DNA of 64,000 bases from Pyxicephalus adspersus. Its lineage: Eukaryota; Chordata; Amphibia; Anura; Pyxicephalidae. This document shows, one piece after another, positions 1 through 11,544 of the stretch (position 1 is its first letter; the number at the start of each line of letters is the position of its first letter). The stretch lies in contig NC_092860.1 of the NCBI RefSeq assembly GCF_032062135.1, forward strand, positions 129,612,860 to 129,676,859, in the 5' to 3' direction. The position numbers were made by a program, and so were the translations under genes. Under the pieces are notes generated by a model, which was given only the letters and a program-made list of their open reading frames with translations, ran no database searches and had not been told where the DNA came from.

Positions 1-52
<52 letters not shown>
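1..52. repeat. (AT)n microsatellite, cut by window edge
   Basis: Uninterrupted AT dinucleotides (26 units) run from the first base to position 52. The true length is unknown because the tract continues beyond the window. Confidence 0.98.
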
Positions 53-54
<2 letters not shown>

Positions 55-1397
55 AAGAGGGACAATACAAATAGTCCAGAGCTAGACTTTAAATTCTATG
101 TTCACATAAAATAGAGAAAAACAAACTTTTAGTATTAGAAATCTCTAAATCCATTAGCCAAACACATTAAATGTAGAGGATATTTTTCAATACAGAAGAA
201 CAAAATACAAGAAAAGGATATTGCTCATGCATCTCAATGGAATATCACTCACCAGCTTCTGCCTGATAAAAGCATCATATAAACAAAAACCAAAAATACT
301 CAGACTACAGAAATGATATTATAAAAGCAAAAAGGGATACTGTACGACAAATTAGATGCAGAAGGATAAAGATAACACAAAAACAAAATATGTTTTACTA
401 TTTAGTTTAACATTTTCTTGTTTTTATTAGGTAGCAGAATTATGTCAATTAACAATTGAACAAATAATATTTTAATTACAAGGTGTTTCACAGTTGAAGA
501 TGAAAAAAGGCGAAAATATGTAAAAACGTCTGTGTAGCATGTTAGTATGTCAGAAGAAAGTACTATACTATGGCAAACCAAGGAAGACATCACCAGTGAC
601 AGTGTGTTTGTATTTTAATATGTCATTTTAGAGTATTTCTTGCACTTTTAAGTGTCTTAGAAGTCTGTCTAATATCTTCATCATGGTCTTGGAATTAAAA
701 TGTTGTGTTTAGCATGCATCTTGCACACAGCGTAATATAGCCAGCATTTTCTCCAAAGAGAAAAACATCCTTTGCTTTTAACATGTCCTTTACTGTGGAT
801 TTCTAATACTGGGCATGTCCTTGACAGAGTGTTCTGTGTGGTTGGCATGGCTCTGTAAAGTGCATTATATATCCTTGGCCGAAAATTGGTGTGGTGAACA
901 TTATACAAGAAGACAGTTTAACATGCTCAGCATGTTTCTTTGAAGTGTTGCTTGTTCTTGGTGTGCCTGTGGCAGCAGTCCCTAACAGAGCTCCATGTGC
1001 CAATTACATGTCTTGGAGGTTGCTTAATATGTATTTGGCAGACTGTTCAGTAGGCTTAGTTTTTTCCTTATAAAATCTTAGGTGTTTATAGTGCCCTTGA
1101 TACGTTTTAGTCTATTTACTTCTCCATAAGCTCTGTCTTCCCAAAATGTAATAAAGCATCCCTAGCACAATGATTAAAGCACTTCTGTCATATAAACCGT
1201 TGGAACCTTACCAATACAAGTTGCATTATGTATGAGTAGTTGGCACATACATCAATATTCAATGTTCATTCCTGTACATAATATTTGTTTTCTGTTATTT
1301 CTATTAAACTCTAGCAAGAAATACCAACATAGAAAGGTGTTTTCATCTATTTGTTTCCAGGAAATATAAATAAAAGATGTTGTTTATAATATTTATA
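53..1397. other. Intergenic AT-rich DNA, no gene seen
   Basis: No recognisable exon or element. Between about 681 and 1040 the words GGCATG, ACATGTCC and CATGCTCAGCATG recur irregularly, and both strands stay open for 60-75 codons. This may be a decayed tandem repeat, but I cannot fix a unit length. Confidence 0.5.
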
Positions 1398-1398
1398 G

Positions 1399-1452
1399 TA
1401 CTACTACTACTACTACTACTACTACTAATAATAATAATAATAATAATAATAA
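1399..1452. repeat. Compound trinucleotide microsatellite (CTA)n(ATA)n
   Basis: About nine CTA units pass directly into about nine AAT/ATA units. A one-base change of the unit part-way along explains the compound form. Confidence 0.95.
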
Positions 1453-2524
1453 AGTAAATCAATATATTGAATGGTCCCTTCCTTTTCCATATTTCTAACA
1501 TGCCTTGGCACGGTTGCTATATTGAACAAAAAGAGTAGCAAATCTGAAATATGCTGGAAACTTTTTCATACATATTAATTTAGTTTTAATTCATCATAAC
1601 CCACTATTTTATCCTCAATGGGCTCATCTATTATCTTTGAGTAGCTCTCCATTAAATTTCAATGAATATAAACTATTCATTGAGTTTTCAACTCAAATCT
1701 GAAGATGACTCTTATAATTACTTATTTTAGTGAATATTTGATCAGCACTACCAGTCAATCACGTTACTGCTATATAAAAAAAGTGTTAGCTGATCAGATG
1801 GTGTCAGCTGTAACTTTGGCAGCTGTCTCTCTTTTTCTCTTTCTTTTTTACAATATGCCATCCTTCTTTTTTCTTATAAAACACAGCGTAAGAGGAACAA
1901 GAGAAACTCTGAAGTATAATGAATAGGTAGCTAAAGAAAAATATGTAATCCAATTTACAATATTTTCATGTATATTAGAGAATCAAAAATCTCTGTCAGA
2001 ATGTAGGACATGAACAGCTGTATGTAATATCTGTTGGAGTAAAACTTAGTAATGATAAGAGCATTAAGATGTTTTTGTCATGCAAACATTGCTGCATTAA
2101 GTGGAACATTTTGGAATAATTTCCCTTGTTATTTTACATAATGTTCTCATTTCTATTTCTCGATCTACCATTATTTTCAAATGTAAATTTTGACTGAATA
2201 TTTTATAAATGTATTTCACTTACTGCATAGTTATTTGCAATTTGCACCAAGATGTTTTTAAACCAGGAGCTCATTTAGCTTAATAATGATAATTGTTTGA
2301 CTTGATGTTCAAGTGCACTATCTGCTAGAGAGTTTTATGTTTTGCCATGCGTAAGAAATTGCACATTTTGCCTTAGATTAACTTCTTATATTATAAGACA
2401 GAATTAAAAGAGTCAGCTATTCATAGCTAGATCAAAGCTAGGATTCCGTATTATTCTTTTACGGTGGAATTTAAAGAGAAAACCAAACCTGAAGACTACA
2501 GTAATGTTCCATGCTGAGTCAATA
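1453..2524. other. Intergenic AT-rich DNA, nothing recognised
   Basis: No gene, no repeat pair and no RNA gene seen. The one open frame of note (1705-1926, 73 codons) has no domain I recognise and no splice context that supports it. Confidence 0.5.
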
Positions 2525-2748
2525 GAGATGATTTATTAAAACTCTCCAAGGCTGGAGACGATACACTTTCATCAGTGAAGCTGGGTAATCCAGCAAACTT
2601 GAAATGCACCTGGTCCAGGATTAAAAACATTTGCTAGCAAATAGCAAATGACTTTGAAGAAATCCATTCCAGGTTTGCTGAATCACCCAGCCTCACTGAT
2701 GAAAATGTATCCTCTCCAGCCTTGGAGAGCTTTAATAAATCAAGCCCA
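2525..2748. mobile_element. Palindromic MITE, family A, near-complete copy
   Basis: The 224-bp segment folds back on itself. The left arm reads TTTATTAAAACTCTCCAAGG near 2531, and the right arm carries the reverse complement ending in TTTAATAAATCA near 2742. The arms also contain the inverted pair AGCTGGGTAATCCAGCAAAC and GTTTGCTGAATCACCCAGCC. The centre is AACATTTGCTAGCAAATAGC. At least six other complete, broken or related copies occur in the window, so it is a dispersed family. No coding capacity. I recall this repeat type from frog genomes but cannot name its superfamily from the ends alone. Confidence 0.9.
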
Positions 2749-3277
2749 ATGACTCCGACCTCTGCCCAATGTCTCTAGTTGCTCTGATCCATAATTAAAA
2801 AACCTGTTACCTTCCACCCCATTGATCAATGAAAGTATAATCATCAGGTGTTTCAAAATACTTTTTATTGGGCGTTTTTGGATTTCAGGTTACATACTAT
2901 GATTGAAAAAAAGACATAATGCCATCAAGTTTAACCCAGAAATAAACCCAGTTTAACCCAGAAATAAACATATCCCAGATAAAAATCCTATAGACATAAT
3001 TGATCCAGAGGAAGGCAAAGGGACGTTGATACATCAAAAACAGAAAACATCAAAAGTATATGGGTAAATCAGGTATCACTTCTTCTGTCCTAGATGACTA
3101 GATGAAGTGCTTCAATGAATACCAAAAACACTTTTTTTCTCTCAAGAAGTGTAAGACTGGATCACCAGGTGAAAAAAATGGAAAACAGAATGCAGCAAAT
3201 TATCTAATGACTAATAAGCTTTAATATATCAAATTTAGATCTTGGTTTCTGGGTTTAGATAGACTTTAGGGTTTTTA
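2749..3277. other. Intergenic DNA with one short direct repeat
   Basis: A unit of about 22 bp containing GTTTAACCCAGAAATAAAC occurs twice in tandem at about 2928-2970. Otherwise nothing recognised. Confidence 0.6.
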
Positions 3278-3529
3278 CAACATTTTAAACAAAGGGGAAC
3301 CACAGAAGTAACTTTAAGGTTTTCAGGGAACTCCATCCAATATCAATCCACAATTCATAGTATATTAGTGTGGCGGTCAGTAGGAAGAATGCCACCCTTA
3401 CAGAAAGCCAAACAGATCATTAGTCACTTAACCTGACCTGAGAGGCACAAAATGCTCATTGCTCAAGGAACCCCTAGTAACTTCTGAAGGAACCCTGAGG
3501 TTCCACAGTACACTGGTTGAGAAACACTG
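3278..3529. mobile_element. hAT-like MITE, family C, decayed copy
   Basis: The right end GGTTGAGAAACACTG is the reverse complement of the hAT-type end CAGTGTTTCTCAACC. The body shares GTGGCGGTCAGTAGGAAGA, a run of CTGACCTGAGAGGCACAA and the GGAACCCTGAGGTTCC-like end with the complete copy at 34183-34458. The left end is diverged (CAACATTTTAAAC) and no matching 8-bp duplication is visible, so the left border is approximate. Confidence 0.7.
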
Positions 3530-3727
3530 TTTAAGGCACTTAAGCATGTCATAGATAGATGCTCCATCACATACTCTTTAGCAAACCACACATATTACCA
3601 CATTTACTGTGTGCATGTCAAAGCTTGTGTAGTCATATCTGTCTGTATTGCAAGTTCATGATACTGTGAGGGTATGATTGGCTTGAATTATTGAGTATGT
3701 GCATATTCTGTAGTAACCAGACCCAAT

Positions 3728-3853
3728 GGGCCTGATTTAATAGAGCTGTCCAAGGCTGGAGAGGATACACTTTTATCAGTGAGCTTGGGTGATTCAGCAA
3801 ACCAGGAATGGATCAAATTGCAAATGACTTTTAAAAAATCCATTCCGAGTTTA
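3728..3853. mobile_element. Palindromic MITE, family A, partial copy
   Basis: It begins GGGCCTGATTTAATAGAGCT and carries the left arm and centre of the family-A element (GAGAGGATACACTTTTATCA, then AAATCCATTCC). Most of the right arm is missing, so the copy is truncated near 3853. Confidence 0.85.
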
Positions 3854-4639
3854 GGGTCCTTAGCCATGTTGAAGGGCAAGCAGGAATGACGTATCTCCCA
3901 CATATGCACACATTTCATTCATTCCTGGAAGCCAACTATGCCAGCATCATGCACAGAGTTCTGCATGCAAAGCTTGGTGTGCATTACAGAAAAAGTTGTG
4001 ACAATCAGGTAGGTTTGTTATATTGAAGAAAAGACATTCCATTTCCCTTTAGCAAAATAACCTGCTCATTTATTTTTCTTTTCACATTTAGTAACACTTC
4101 AGTTGTTGTCTTTAGATTTTAAAAGAAAGTGGTGGAGGGAGGCAAAGAGAAAAAAAGAGGAATTCCTTCATGCATTCTACCCATTAATCTAGAAATTGTG
4201 TTCATATTATTTGTATGGTAAAATAGTCGTGTGTCCTACCACTTTGGTAACTTTGTACTTTATTTGGTGTGTGGCCATAAGGTATATAACTAAAGTGTTC
4301 AGGATCTAAGCTGTCCCTAAAAGTTATACATATGACTATATTCACAAAGTTAACACACCAAAATAAGGTTTGTTATGACAATTGTTTTTAGCTTTTTAAG
4401 ACCAATAAGATACACAAAATGAATCACATTGCTGAAAATAATGCTACTTGTGTTGAAGCATTGCAAATTGAGTCTATAGTCTATATAGCTATGCTAAGCA
4501 AATCTAATCTAAAAAAAGTAACAATGTCACTAGGAAATAGAACTAATTGATCAGATAGACATGAATTGTCTCTTTGCCATAAAATGCTCTGGCCACTGGT
4601 GGCCTTTTATTTCAACTTTACACTACATGGCACATGCTG
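3854..4639. other. Intergenic DNA, nothing recognised
   Basis: No gene, RNA gene or repeat partner within the window was seen. Confidence 0.5.
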
Positions 4640-4895
4640 CATAAAGAGCCATCCGCTGGGGACAATACATCATTAGTGACCATCCAATGGCCAAAGAGGA
4701 TTTCTTTGGAGCGGAAGAAGATGAGAGAAAGATGGAGACTTTCTTAGACATGACAATAACAGGATCCCAGACCTTCTATCACTGCATGGTGCCTGCACAC
4801 AAGTAAGCTTGTGCCACAATCGAAAAGTGTGCTGTACGTACTTACCATCATGGCAGAAACTCACTACCCACCAACGATTACAGTTCCACTTTAAC
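4640..4895. repeat. Possible dispersed repeat, GC-richer block
   Basis: Base composition differs from the flanks and the block ends in CAGTTCCACTTTAA, an end-like word also seen in altered form near 22120-22145, 41545 and 54090. This suggests a shared MITE-type end, but no inverted partner was fixed, so borders and class are uncertain. Confidence 0.35.
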
Positions 4896-5559
4896 GCAAG
4901 CAATAAATAGAGATTGCTTTAAAGTAGAGTTATTAGTACATTTCCCCAGTGATATTTCATACAATACAGAACTAGTACACAGAATTGCCTTTACAAGTCA
5001 TTTCTGAATAATAAAGTCATTTATTAACGGTGCCAAGTAGGAGTAGATGTATTTGCTTGGTTTATGTCTACTGCACAGAGAAGCATTATGACAACTTGAC
5101 CTTGCTGATAGAGATGATGGCATGCTTAGATTATTTGTCAAGGCTGATTTAACCCCTAAGTTCCTTTTTTAAATAACATTGCTGGTATTGTGTTCATGTG
5201 CCAGACACATGAGCTTGAATAATTGTACCTCTGTAAGTTGATAGGGATAGTATCCAAATTACTGTTTAACAATAATTAATCATATATAGCTGCTATCCTA
5301 GGTAATGTGAATAAGATAAATTATACATTATTGTTGTTGTATTTGTGCTGAATTTTCTTCCCCTAAAATAAAATCATGTTTACTGATGTAATTCAATAGT
5401 TTTGGTGGCCAATTTGCAAGTTTTCACCCTTTGTTAAGAAATGTCTTACTCAATAGTGTGTGTATCAGCAAGCTTATTTTTAACTTTGGAATAGGCATGA
5501 CACATTAGCATCAATCTATATGCATTCTCTTTTGCCAACCTCATCGTTTCCTTGTTTCA

Positions 5560-6080
5560 AGCCTTGGGCTTAGCAGTCAGAGTTCAGAAACAGACAGCTT
5601 TAATGTCAATGACTGACATGCAATTTATTTGCTTACCATATTGATATTTTTGCTTGCTTTGCCATTTGCTATATATTTATGCCTATCCATAATTACAAAG
5701 TGGCATACGCTTTCATGCGGCTTAATAAATAATTTGCAATTTTGAAATAGCTTTAATTTTCTGAAAGCATTGTGACAATTTCTTTACATTGGATTTTTGA
5801 TTATAGGCTGGATTCACTGCCAAATCGCATATGCCAGAACACCCTGAATAAGTACTTTGTAGAGGACTGGAAATTAATTCAAGGCTGCAGGACCACTCAT
5901 ACGGTTTCATATCATTCACTGTTATCACAATATCCAACATCAAGACTAATTCAAACATCACAATGAATTTGCATTCAAATTAAAATATTCAGGCACTTTT
6001 CTTTCTGCATTCTGAAACTTGACAACATCACTGTATTTCTCTGTACACAGACAAATTTAACTTACATTTTAATCTCTTTA
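5560..6080. promoter_or_regulatory. Candidate conserved noncoding element
   Basis: About 520 bp are free of simple repeats and of any repeat shared within the window. The block holds a perfect octamer ATTTGCAT (5967-5974), the POU-factor site, and several TAAT/ATTA homeodomain-type cores such as TTAATAAATAATTTGC. This composition is typical of developmental enhancers in vertebrate gene deserts, but conservation cannot be shown from one sequence. The open frames here (5722-5961 minus, 5772-5966 plus) overlap each other and resemble nothing I know. Confidence 0.25.
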
Positions 6081-6234
6081 TACTGCTTCCCCTTGAGTTA
6101 TGCTGGAGGTTTAAAAAAGAACATTAGGAATTCCATTTTTTAAATTTTCTTCACCCAGCTGTCATGTTTTCTCTGCTATATTATGCCTTACTAGCTATGG
6201 TATCCCTGTCCAGCAATGCTATCCTTTACCAGCT

Positions 6235-6560
6235 ATGTTACCCATTTATTCATGTTTAGGTGCACCTCTAACAACTGTTTTTATAATGCCATCTACAAAA
6301 TCTAATTGCTTAGGGCTATTTTACAGTGCAGTGCAATTACCATTTTCTCACTCCAAGAACCACAGTAGCTTTGATGCGGCAGCCCCAGAAATGAATAGGA
6401 GCTGCAGTGACTCCTGCCACTCAGTGCTACCACCTGTCACATGTGTAGACACCGGTTCATTTTGAACCAGTGCTGCGGCACGGCTGCTTAAGCAGTTGGA
6501 AAATTGCCAATCATGGGGAGCCTGGTATAATTGCGCCATGAAGAAGCAGGTGTGAACCCG
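6235..6560. repeat. Possible dispersed repeat, GC-richer block
   Basis: A block richer in GC than its surroundings ends in GGTGTGAACCCGCCC. The wording resembles short frog repeats I recall, and it contains an internal short palindrome around ACCGGTTCATTTTGAACC (6451-6468). No second copy exists in the window, so this is tentative. Confidence 0.3.
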
Positions 6561-7672
6561 CCCTTGGTGTATGGTTGTCTCAGCAAACAAGTAGCTAGTA
6601 AGACAGATAAAAAAGTAACAAAAGGAAAACATAGGAGTGCTATAGGCATTGTTTAAAAGTTTAGATTACTTTCAGTTTCACGGCTTTTATTTAACCATAC
6701 CACCCAATTTTAAATTTTGTGAACATGTGAGTATAGGTAAATCGTGCTGAATATTAGGCTTGACCTAAAGGGGTATGGTTACAGTATAAGCCTAACATTA
6801 GATTATAATATACACAGTCCACTGGCCACGCATCCACAAAATGCTCTATAATTACTGTTCAGTGAGTGTAACACACATAAACCTAAAAGAGCATTAAAAA
6901 GAAATGGAATAAAAACAGGAGAGATAGCAGATTGTCTAAATCTAATTTAAAGAAAAACTTAATAAAATTAGTTGCATACTATTTAGCAACAAGCAACTGT
7001 TATTTAAAAAAAAAAAAAAAAACACAGGACTATGTAACAAATAAGAGGGCATTGTTCAGGACTATTTATCTACCCAAAACTTCTTGTTTCAAAAAACTTA
7101 AATCTTGTTTGTTAAAACTCTCAAGAAAATATTGTATTTTTCTTTTTTAAAATAGAGTTTTCAAGTTTCAACTGAAACATCATATCTGTTTTTAATAACA
7201 CAATTTAGGATTAGCAAACAAACAAAAAACTATTAAACTAATTGGCTCCAACTAACTTGGTCAATACTAAATTTGGATAAAATGATTTTATTTTTGTATT
7301 TTAATAAGGAACATTAAAAAGAATAATTTTACAAATGTCTCTATAAATGAACTAATTACACTAAAATGCTTTGGAGAAAACATGAATCCCATGCTTTAAT
7401 AGGGTATATAGTGATTTTGGCTGATATTCATGCATCCTAAGGTTGAATGATTGAAGGTGTGGGAATCTTTTGCTGCGCCAACTTAGCTACAGCTCTTTTT
7501 TCCTTTAAATTGAAGAACCGGTAACTTGATGAAACAATACTCCTTGGATATGTTTTAAACCTTGTGTTTTAGGCTATAATCAGTTTTAGTATTATTTTTA
7601 TTTTTAAAGTTGTATTTATTTATAAACTATAATATTTAAACAGGAATGTCAGCTGCCAATTCACAAGATATT
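6561..7672. other. Very AT-rich intergenic DNA
   Basis: It contains an A-run of about 18 bases near 7005-7022 and many short A and T tracts. No gene or element recognised. Confidence 0.5.
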
Positions 7673-8216
7673 TTAACCTCCTGAGTGGTAACCCCAAGTA
7701 TGGCTGGGGGTAAAAAACAACAGCCGATAGCGGAAACCCCGATCCACATTCGAGGTAGCTAAAAAAAAAAAGGATAAAGACTTACCTGGTGCCGCTGGCA
7801 TCCTCCAGTGTCCTGCCCATCCGAACCCATCCTCTGGCCGCGTCCTCTTCCTCCGATCAGTCCCCCGTTGATTGCACCGATGTTCCCCGGCAGTTCCCAA
7901 ACATGTGGGTGCATGCAAGGGGGAGTGGTGGGAATTTTTAAAATGATTGAATCCAATACAAAGTAATCATTATATTATATTATACATACTACATGTACAG
8001 TTATGTTGCAGGTTTCAATATTTTTATGCATCCTTGTTTTAACGGATTTTTGTTTTTTTATTTAAAGTTTATTATAAAATTTAAAACATTTTGGACATAT
8101 TTCGGTGAGTTATACCTGAGAATTACAAGCCTACAATGTAAAATGAATTTTAATGAAAGACAATGTACCGCTTTTAGACATAATAATCCAGACAAATGAA
8201 CTGCCCAGGAGGTTAA
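7673..8216. mobile_element. piggyBac-like non-autonomous element
   Basis: The segment is bounded by TTAA on both sides. Just inside, the ends are inverted: CCTCCTGAGTGGT on the left, and ACTGCCCAGGAGG on the right, whose reverse complement is CCTCCTGGGCAGT. TTAA target sites with ends beginning CCT/CCC fit the piggyBac superfamily. The 544-bp interior has a GC-rich left half and an AT-rich right half and encodes no transposase. The open frames at 7673-7956 lie wholly inside it. It abuts the next element at 8227. Confidence 0.75.
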
Positions 8217-8226
8217 ATAGTCACTA

Positions 8227-8491
8227 TAAGGCTGGGTACACACGTGCAATAATTGTCATTGGAAAGGACCTTTCACAATCCTTTCCAATGACAAACAACT
8301 GCACAATGCAAGAACAAATACATCACCTTTCTGCGCTCTACCCTTCACTTCGAATCCATCGCCCCTAGATCCCCCAGGATGGTTGTTCAGATGATGGACA
8401 AGAAGCCCTGTACACACGCAAGATTCTCGTCCGATATCGCCCCTGAAGCAACTATTAGATGAGAACCATTACATGTGTATACCCAGCCTTA
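8227..8491. mobile_element. Palindromic MITE, family B
   Basis: Terminal inverted repeats are TAAGGCTGGGTACACACGTG and its near-complement ending TGTATACCCAGCCTTA. Inside the left arm is a second hairpin, TTGGAAAGGA with TCCTTTCCAA. A longer relative with the same ends and hairpin lies at 49354-49693. No coding capacity, and no clear target duplication, so the superfamily is not assigned. Confidence 0.88.
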
Positions 8492-9351
8492 GAGTTGACC
8501 TCATTTAGGAGAAACTCTGTCCTCTATATACAGATGTGTGCGTTCTCTCATAAGGTTTGCTTTGCTAGAGTGAGTAAATCTTATCTTTGTGTGAAGGAAA
8601 TAACAAGAAGTGTTTTAGGAAAGTGGAAATCATTGGTGTTTCCACAAAAATGGAAGGGGGATACATAGAGATAGAAGGTTCATGTCTGTAACATATTGGA
8701 GAAATGTATGTTGAAGCAGGATGCCAGTTTTAATGAAAATTAAATAAAATATTTGTCTGTTGGATAAAAAAAAAAGAAAATTCAGTTTTTCTATAATACA
8801 CCTGTTTAAATGTTGTTCCCTACAAAAAGTTAATTTTGTGGTCCATCACTGGTCCTCTTCTGTGTTAAATGACTGTCACACAGACCAAAAAGAAGCATTA
8901 TTGACCTATCTTGGACTCAACCCTTCGAACACTGAAGATCTGAAGATCTGAAGATTAAAAACTATTCACCAGGAAAAGAGGTTCCACTGGGTTAAAGGAA
9001 TTAAAGATTGTAAGATAGGTGCAGCAGAGGGATGTAAGAAGGGATGTGGTGGTGGGGTTGCTAAAGTGGAGTATTGGTTTAAGGCTAGAAAATCCCTGTA
9101 ATGAACTCAAATTTTTTTCATGTTTTTATTGATTTCTAAATATGAAAAGATAGGGATGACAGAAGAATGTGGGGAGAAATTAAAAGGATAAATACAAAAA
9201 TAGGAGTGGAAGAACACAACTAAATACATTAATATATATAAGACCTCACATATTATCTTACAAGATTACAAGATTTATATAGCACTAACATATTATGCAG
9301 TGCTGTAAATTAAATTTATCTGGCCATTTCCTATATTACCTTCCTATATTA
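8492..9351. other. Intergenic DNA with short tandem repeat
   Basis: Three tandem copies of CTGAAGAT lie at about 8932-8955. No gene recognised. Confidence 0.55.
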
Positions 9352-10109
9352 CTGTAAATACTCGAGTATAAGTTGATCCGAGTATAAGCCGAGGTACCTA
9401 TTTTTATCTTGGAAAACAGGAAAAATTGATTGACTCAAGTATAAACTGAGGGTGGGAAATGCTGCAGCTACTGGCAAGTTTCAATATTCAAAATAAATAC
9501 CAATGCATAGGATGGCCATTACAGCCATAATACGGTAAACAAATACTATAGTGAGAATTTTGTGGTTAGGTAGGTATACTAATTACCGTACCTAACCACT
9601 AAATTCTCTTTAAGCTCCCTAAGATTATGATTCTGTCCGAAAAAAGTGTCTGGAAGTGGTACAAAGTGGTACTGCATTCAGCCACTTAGTCCCCCTAGCG
9701 TTCTAATTATCTCCGTATTTCAACGCAAAAAGCGTTATATAATAATAATAACAATGATAAAACTTTAAAAAAAACTTCAAAAAAACACAAAAATCTGTTA
9801 AAAAGTAGTTAAACATGCAATATAACTCTACAGTAGCATGTATAATATATATATTTAATATAATTATATTTATATAATATACAAAAATTTATTTGTATTT
9901 GACTCAATACAGCTATTTTGTATTACATTCAATACAAAATCTTTTAAATCTCGTAGTAACGCCGGCGTGTAGTCGCTCCGATGAACCCCCCGCTAGCTTT
10001 TGCGGCTGCCGGATCGGGTGCTTTTCAGCACTGGAGTATAAACTGATGGTGACTTTTTCAGCACATTTTGGGTGCTAAAAAAAGTCGGCTTATAGTCCAG
10101 TTTATACGG
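9352..10109. mobile_element. Non-autonomous DNA element with TA flanks
   Basis: The ends are inverted repeats: CTGTAAATACTCGAGTATAA on the left, and a right end whose reverse complement reads CCGTATAAACTGGACTATAA. Both sides are flanked by TA, the Tc1/mariner-type target. The interior holds a hairpin at about 9552-9611 (AGAATTTTGTGGTTAGG pairing with CCTAACCACTAAATTCT) and a GC-rich patch at 9958-10020. About 758 bp, no transposase. The CTCGAGTATAAG end is, from memory, a widespread vertebrate repeat motif, but I cannot name the family with certainty. Confidence 0.75.
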
Positions 10110-11539
10110 TACGAGTTTTCAGATACACACTAAACTAAAACCTTTGCTATACTGTACTGAGTCAGTTGGATGCCAAACCCTTAAACATATTTTTATAGCA
10201 AGGCATATATTTGATTAATATTACTATACTACTTTTAACATTCTTGTTTTTTTCCAATAACTATTGGATTATGATTATGTCTCATTTACCCGTGAAATCT
10301 ATGCCTTTTTCTGTTTGATTTTACTATTGTTTATATATATTTTATGTATAGTTACATTTTATAATATTCATATTAGAGAATAATAACATAAAATTCATAA
10401 TTTGATTGATTTAACAATTTGTATTGCCAATGTTCACATATTCATATGGTTTATGAGAGGTATGTTACAAAAAAGCTGTAACATCTGAAAGTGGATAAAC
10501 TGGTGTGCATAGTAGACTCCTAATCCTCCAGAGATCTTCCTCTTTATGACTGTGAGTTTTAAGTAACTTACAGTGGTGTCACTTTATAAATAAGCAATAT
10601 TTCTAACCCCCTGCTGTATCATTACACAACTTGACTTTGGTGAAATCATTCAAGGTTAAAAGAGTCCTAGATGGATAATGTATTTGTATTTAAGATATTT
10701 TATAAAAAATTACCAAAGCTTACCTTGAAATCAAATCAACAGGTATAGTAATGATATATTATTTTCCAGTAGAGGTCTTCTGAAATATCTCAATGATACG
10801 AGTTTTTGTATTATTGCAGAAATATGCTGAAGGAACAGTATAGTTTTTTTGTTTCCAATATTTGTTATAGAAAGAAATATGTGTGTTATAAAAATTTCCC
10901 AAATTTTGGCACAAACACAAGCTAAAATTTCAGGCACTGATTAAATGTAGTCTTCCTCCTCCCTCCTTGGCCATTTTTAGCGATATACTTGGGAACAATT
11001 GTTGTTCAAAGCTACTGACCCACAGCCTGTATTTTCTCTATAAAGAGGGGAGGATAGGTGGGTTTTGGCTTGCTACTGGGATAATAAAATTGATCACTTA
11101 GGGATATTGAATGGAAGATTATTAAATTATGTTGAAAACATAGCATCTGTATATGGCAATGAAAATATAACATCTATATGTGGCATCTATGTGTAGTATT
11201 TCCTTACTGGAGTTCAAAACCATTATAACCCTTTACATTTACCCCTAATACCCAAGCTCCCCTTAATAGTAGGCCCTTTTTAACCCTAAAACCTAACACT
11301 TAAACCTCAATTTAAATTATAACCTTTAAATTGACTCTTAATTTCTAACTATGCAGAGCTTAGGTACATGTTATGGCACACTCAACTCCTAGTGTGCCTT
11401 CCTCCAGTGGTAACAGATACAGGCTGTATCAACAACTTCAACAACTGTGCTTCCCATATTGTACCAGTGTGCTGTACAATATAGTAAGCACAGCTAGTTG
11501 GGGCTCACAATATGAAAGAAAAAATTAAAAATGGAAAAG
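10110..11539. other. Intergenic AT-rich DNA
   Basis: No gene recognised. Between 11221 and 11340 the text is rich in AACCCT/ACCCCTAA-like words, giving a faint telomere-repeat look, but there is no run of exact units. Confidence 0.5.
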
Positions 11540-11544
11540 CAAAG

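Noticed and set aside
681..1073. Degenerate tandem repeat or small gene with recurring His-Ala and Cys words
   Set aside because: The recurring GCATG words have irregular spacing and no unit could be aligned. No coding family recognised.
11221..11340. Interstitial telomere repeat
   Set aside because: Words like ACCCCTAA recur but there is no run of exact CCCTAA units, so it is only compositional.
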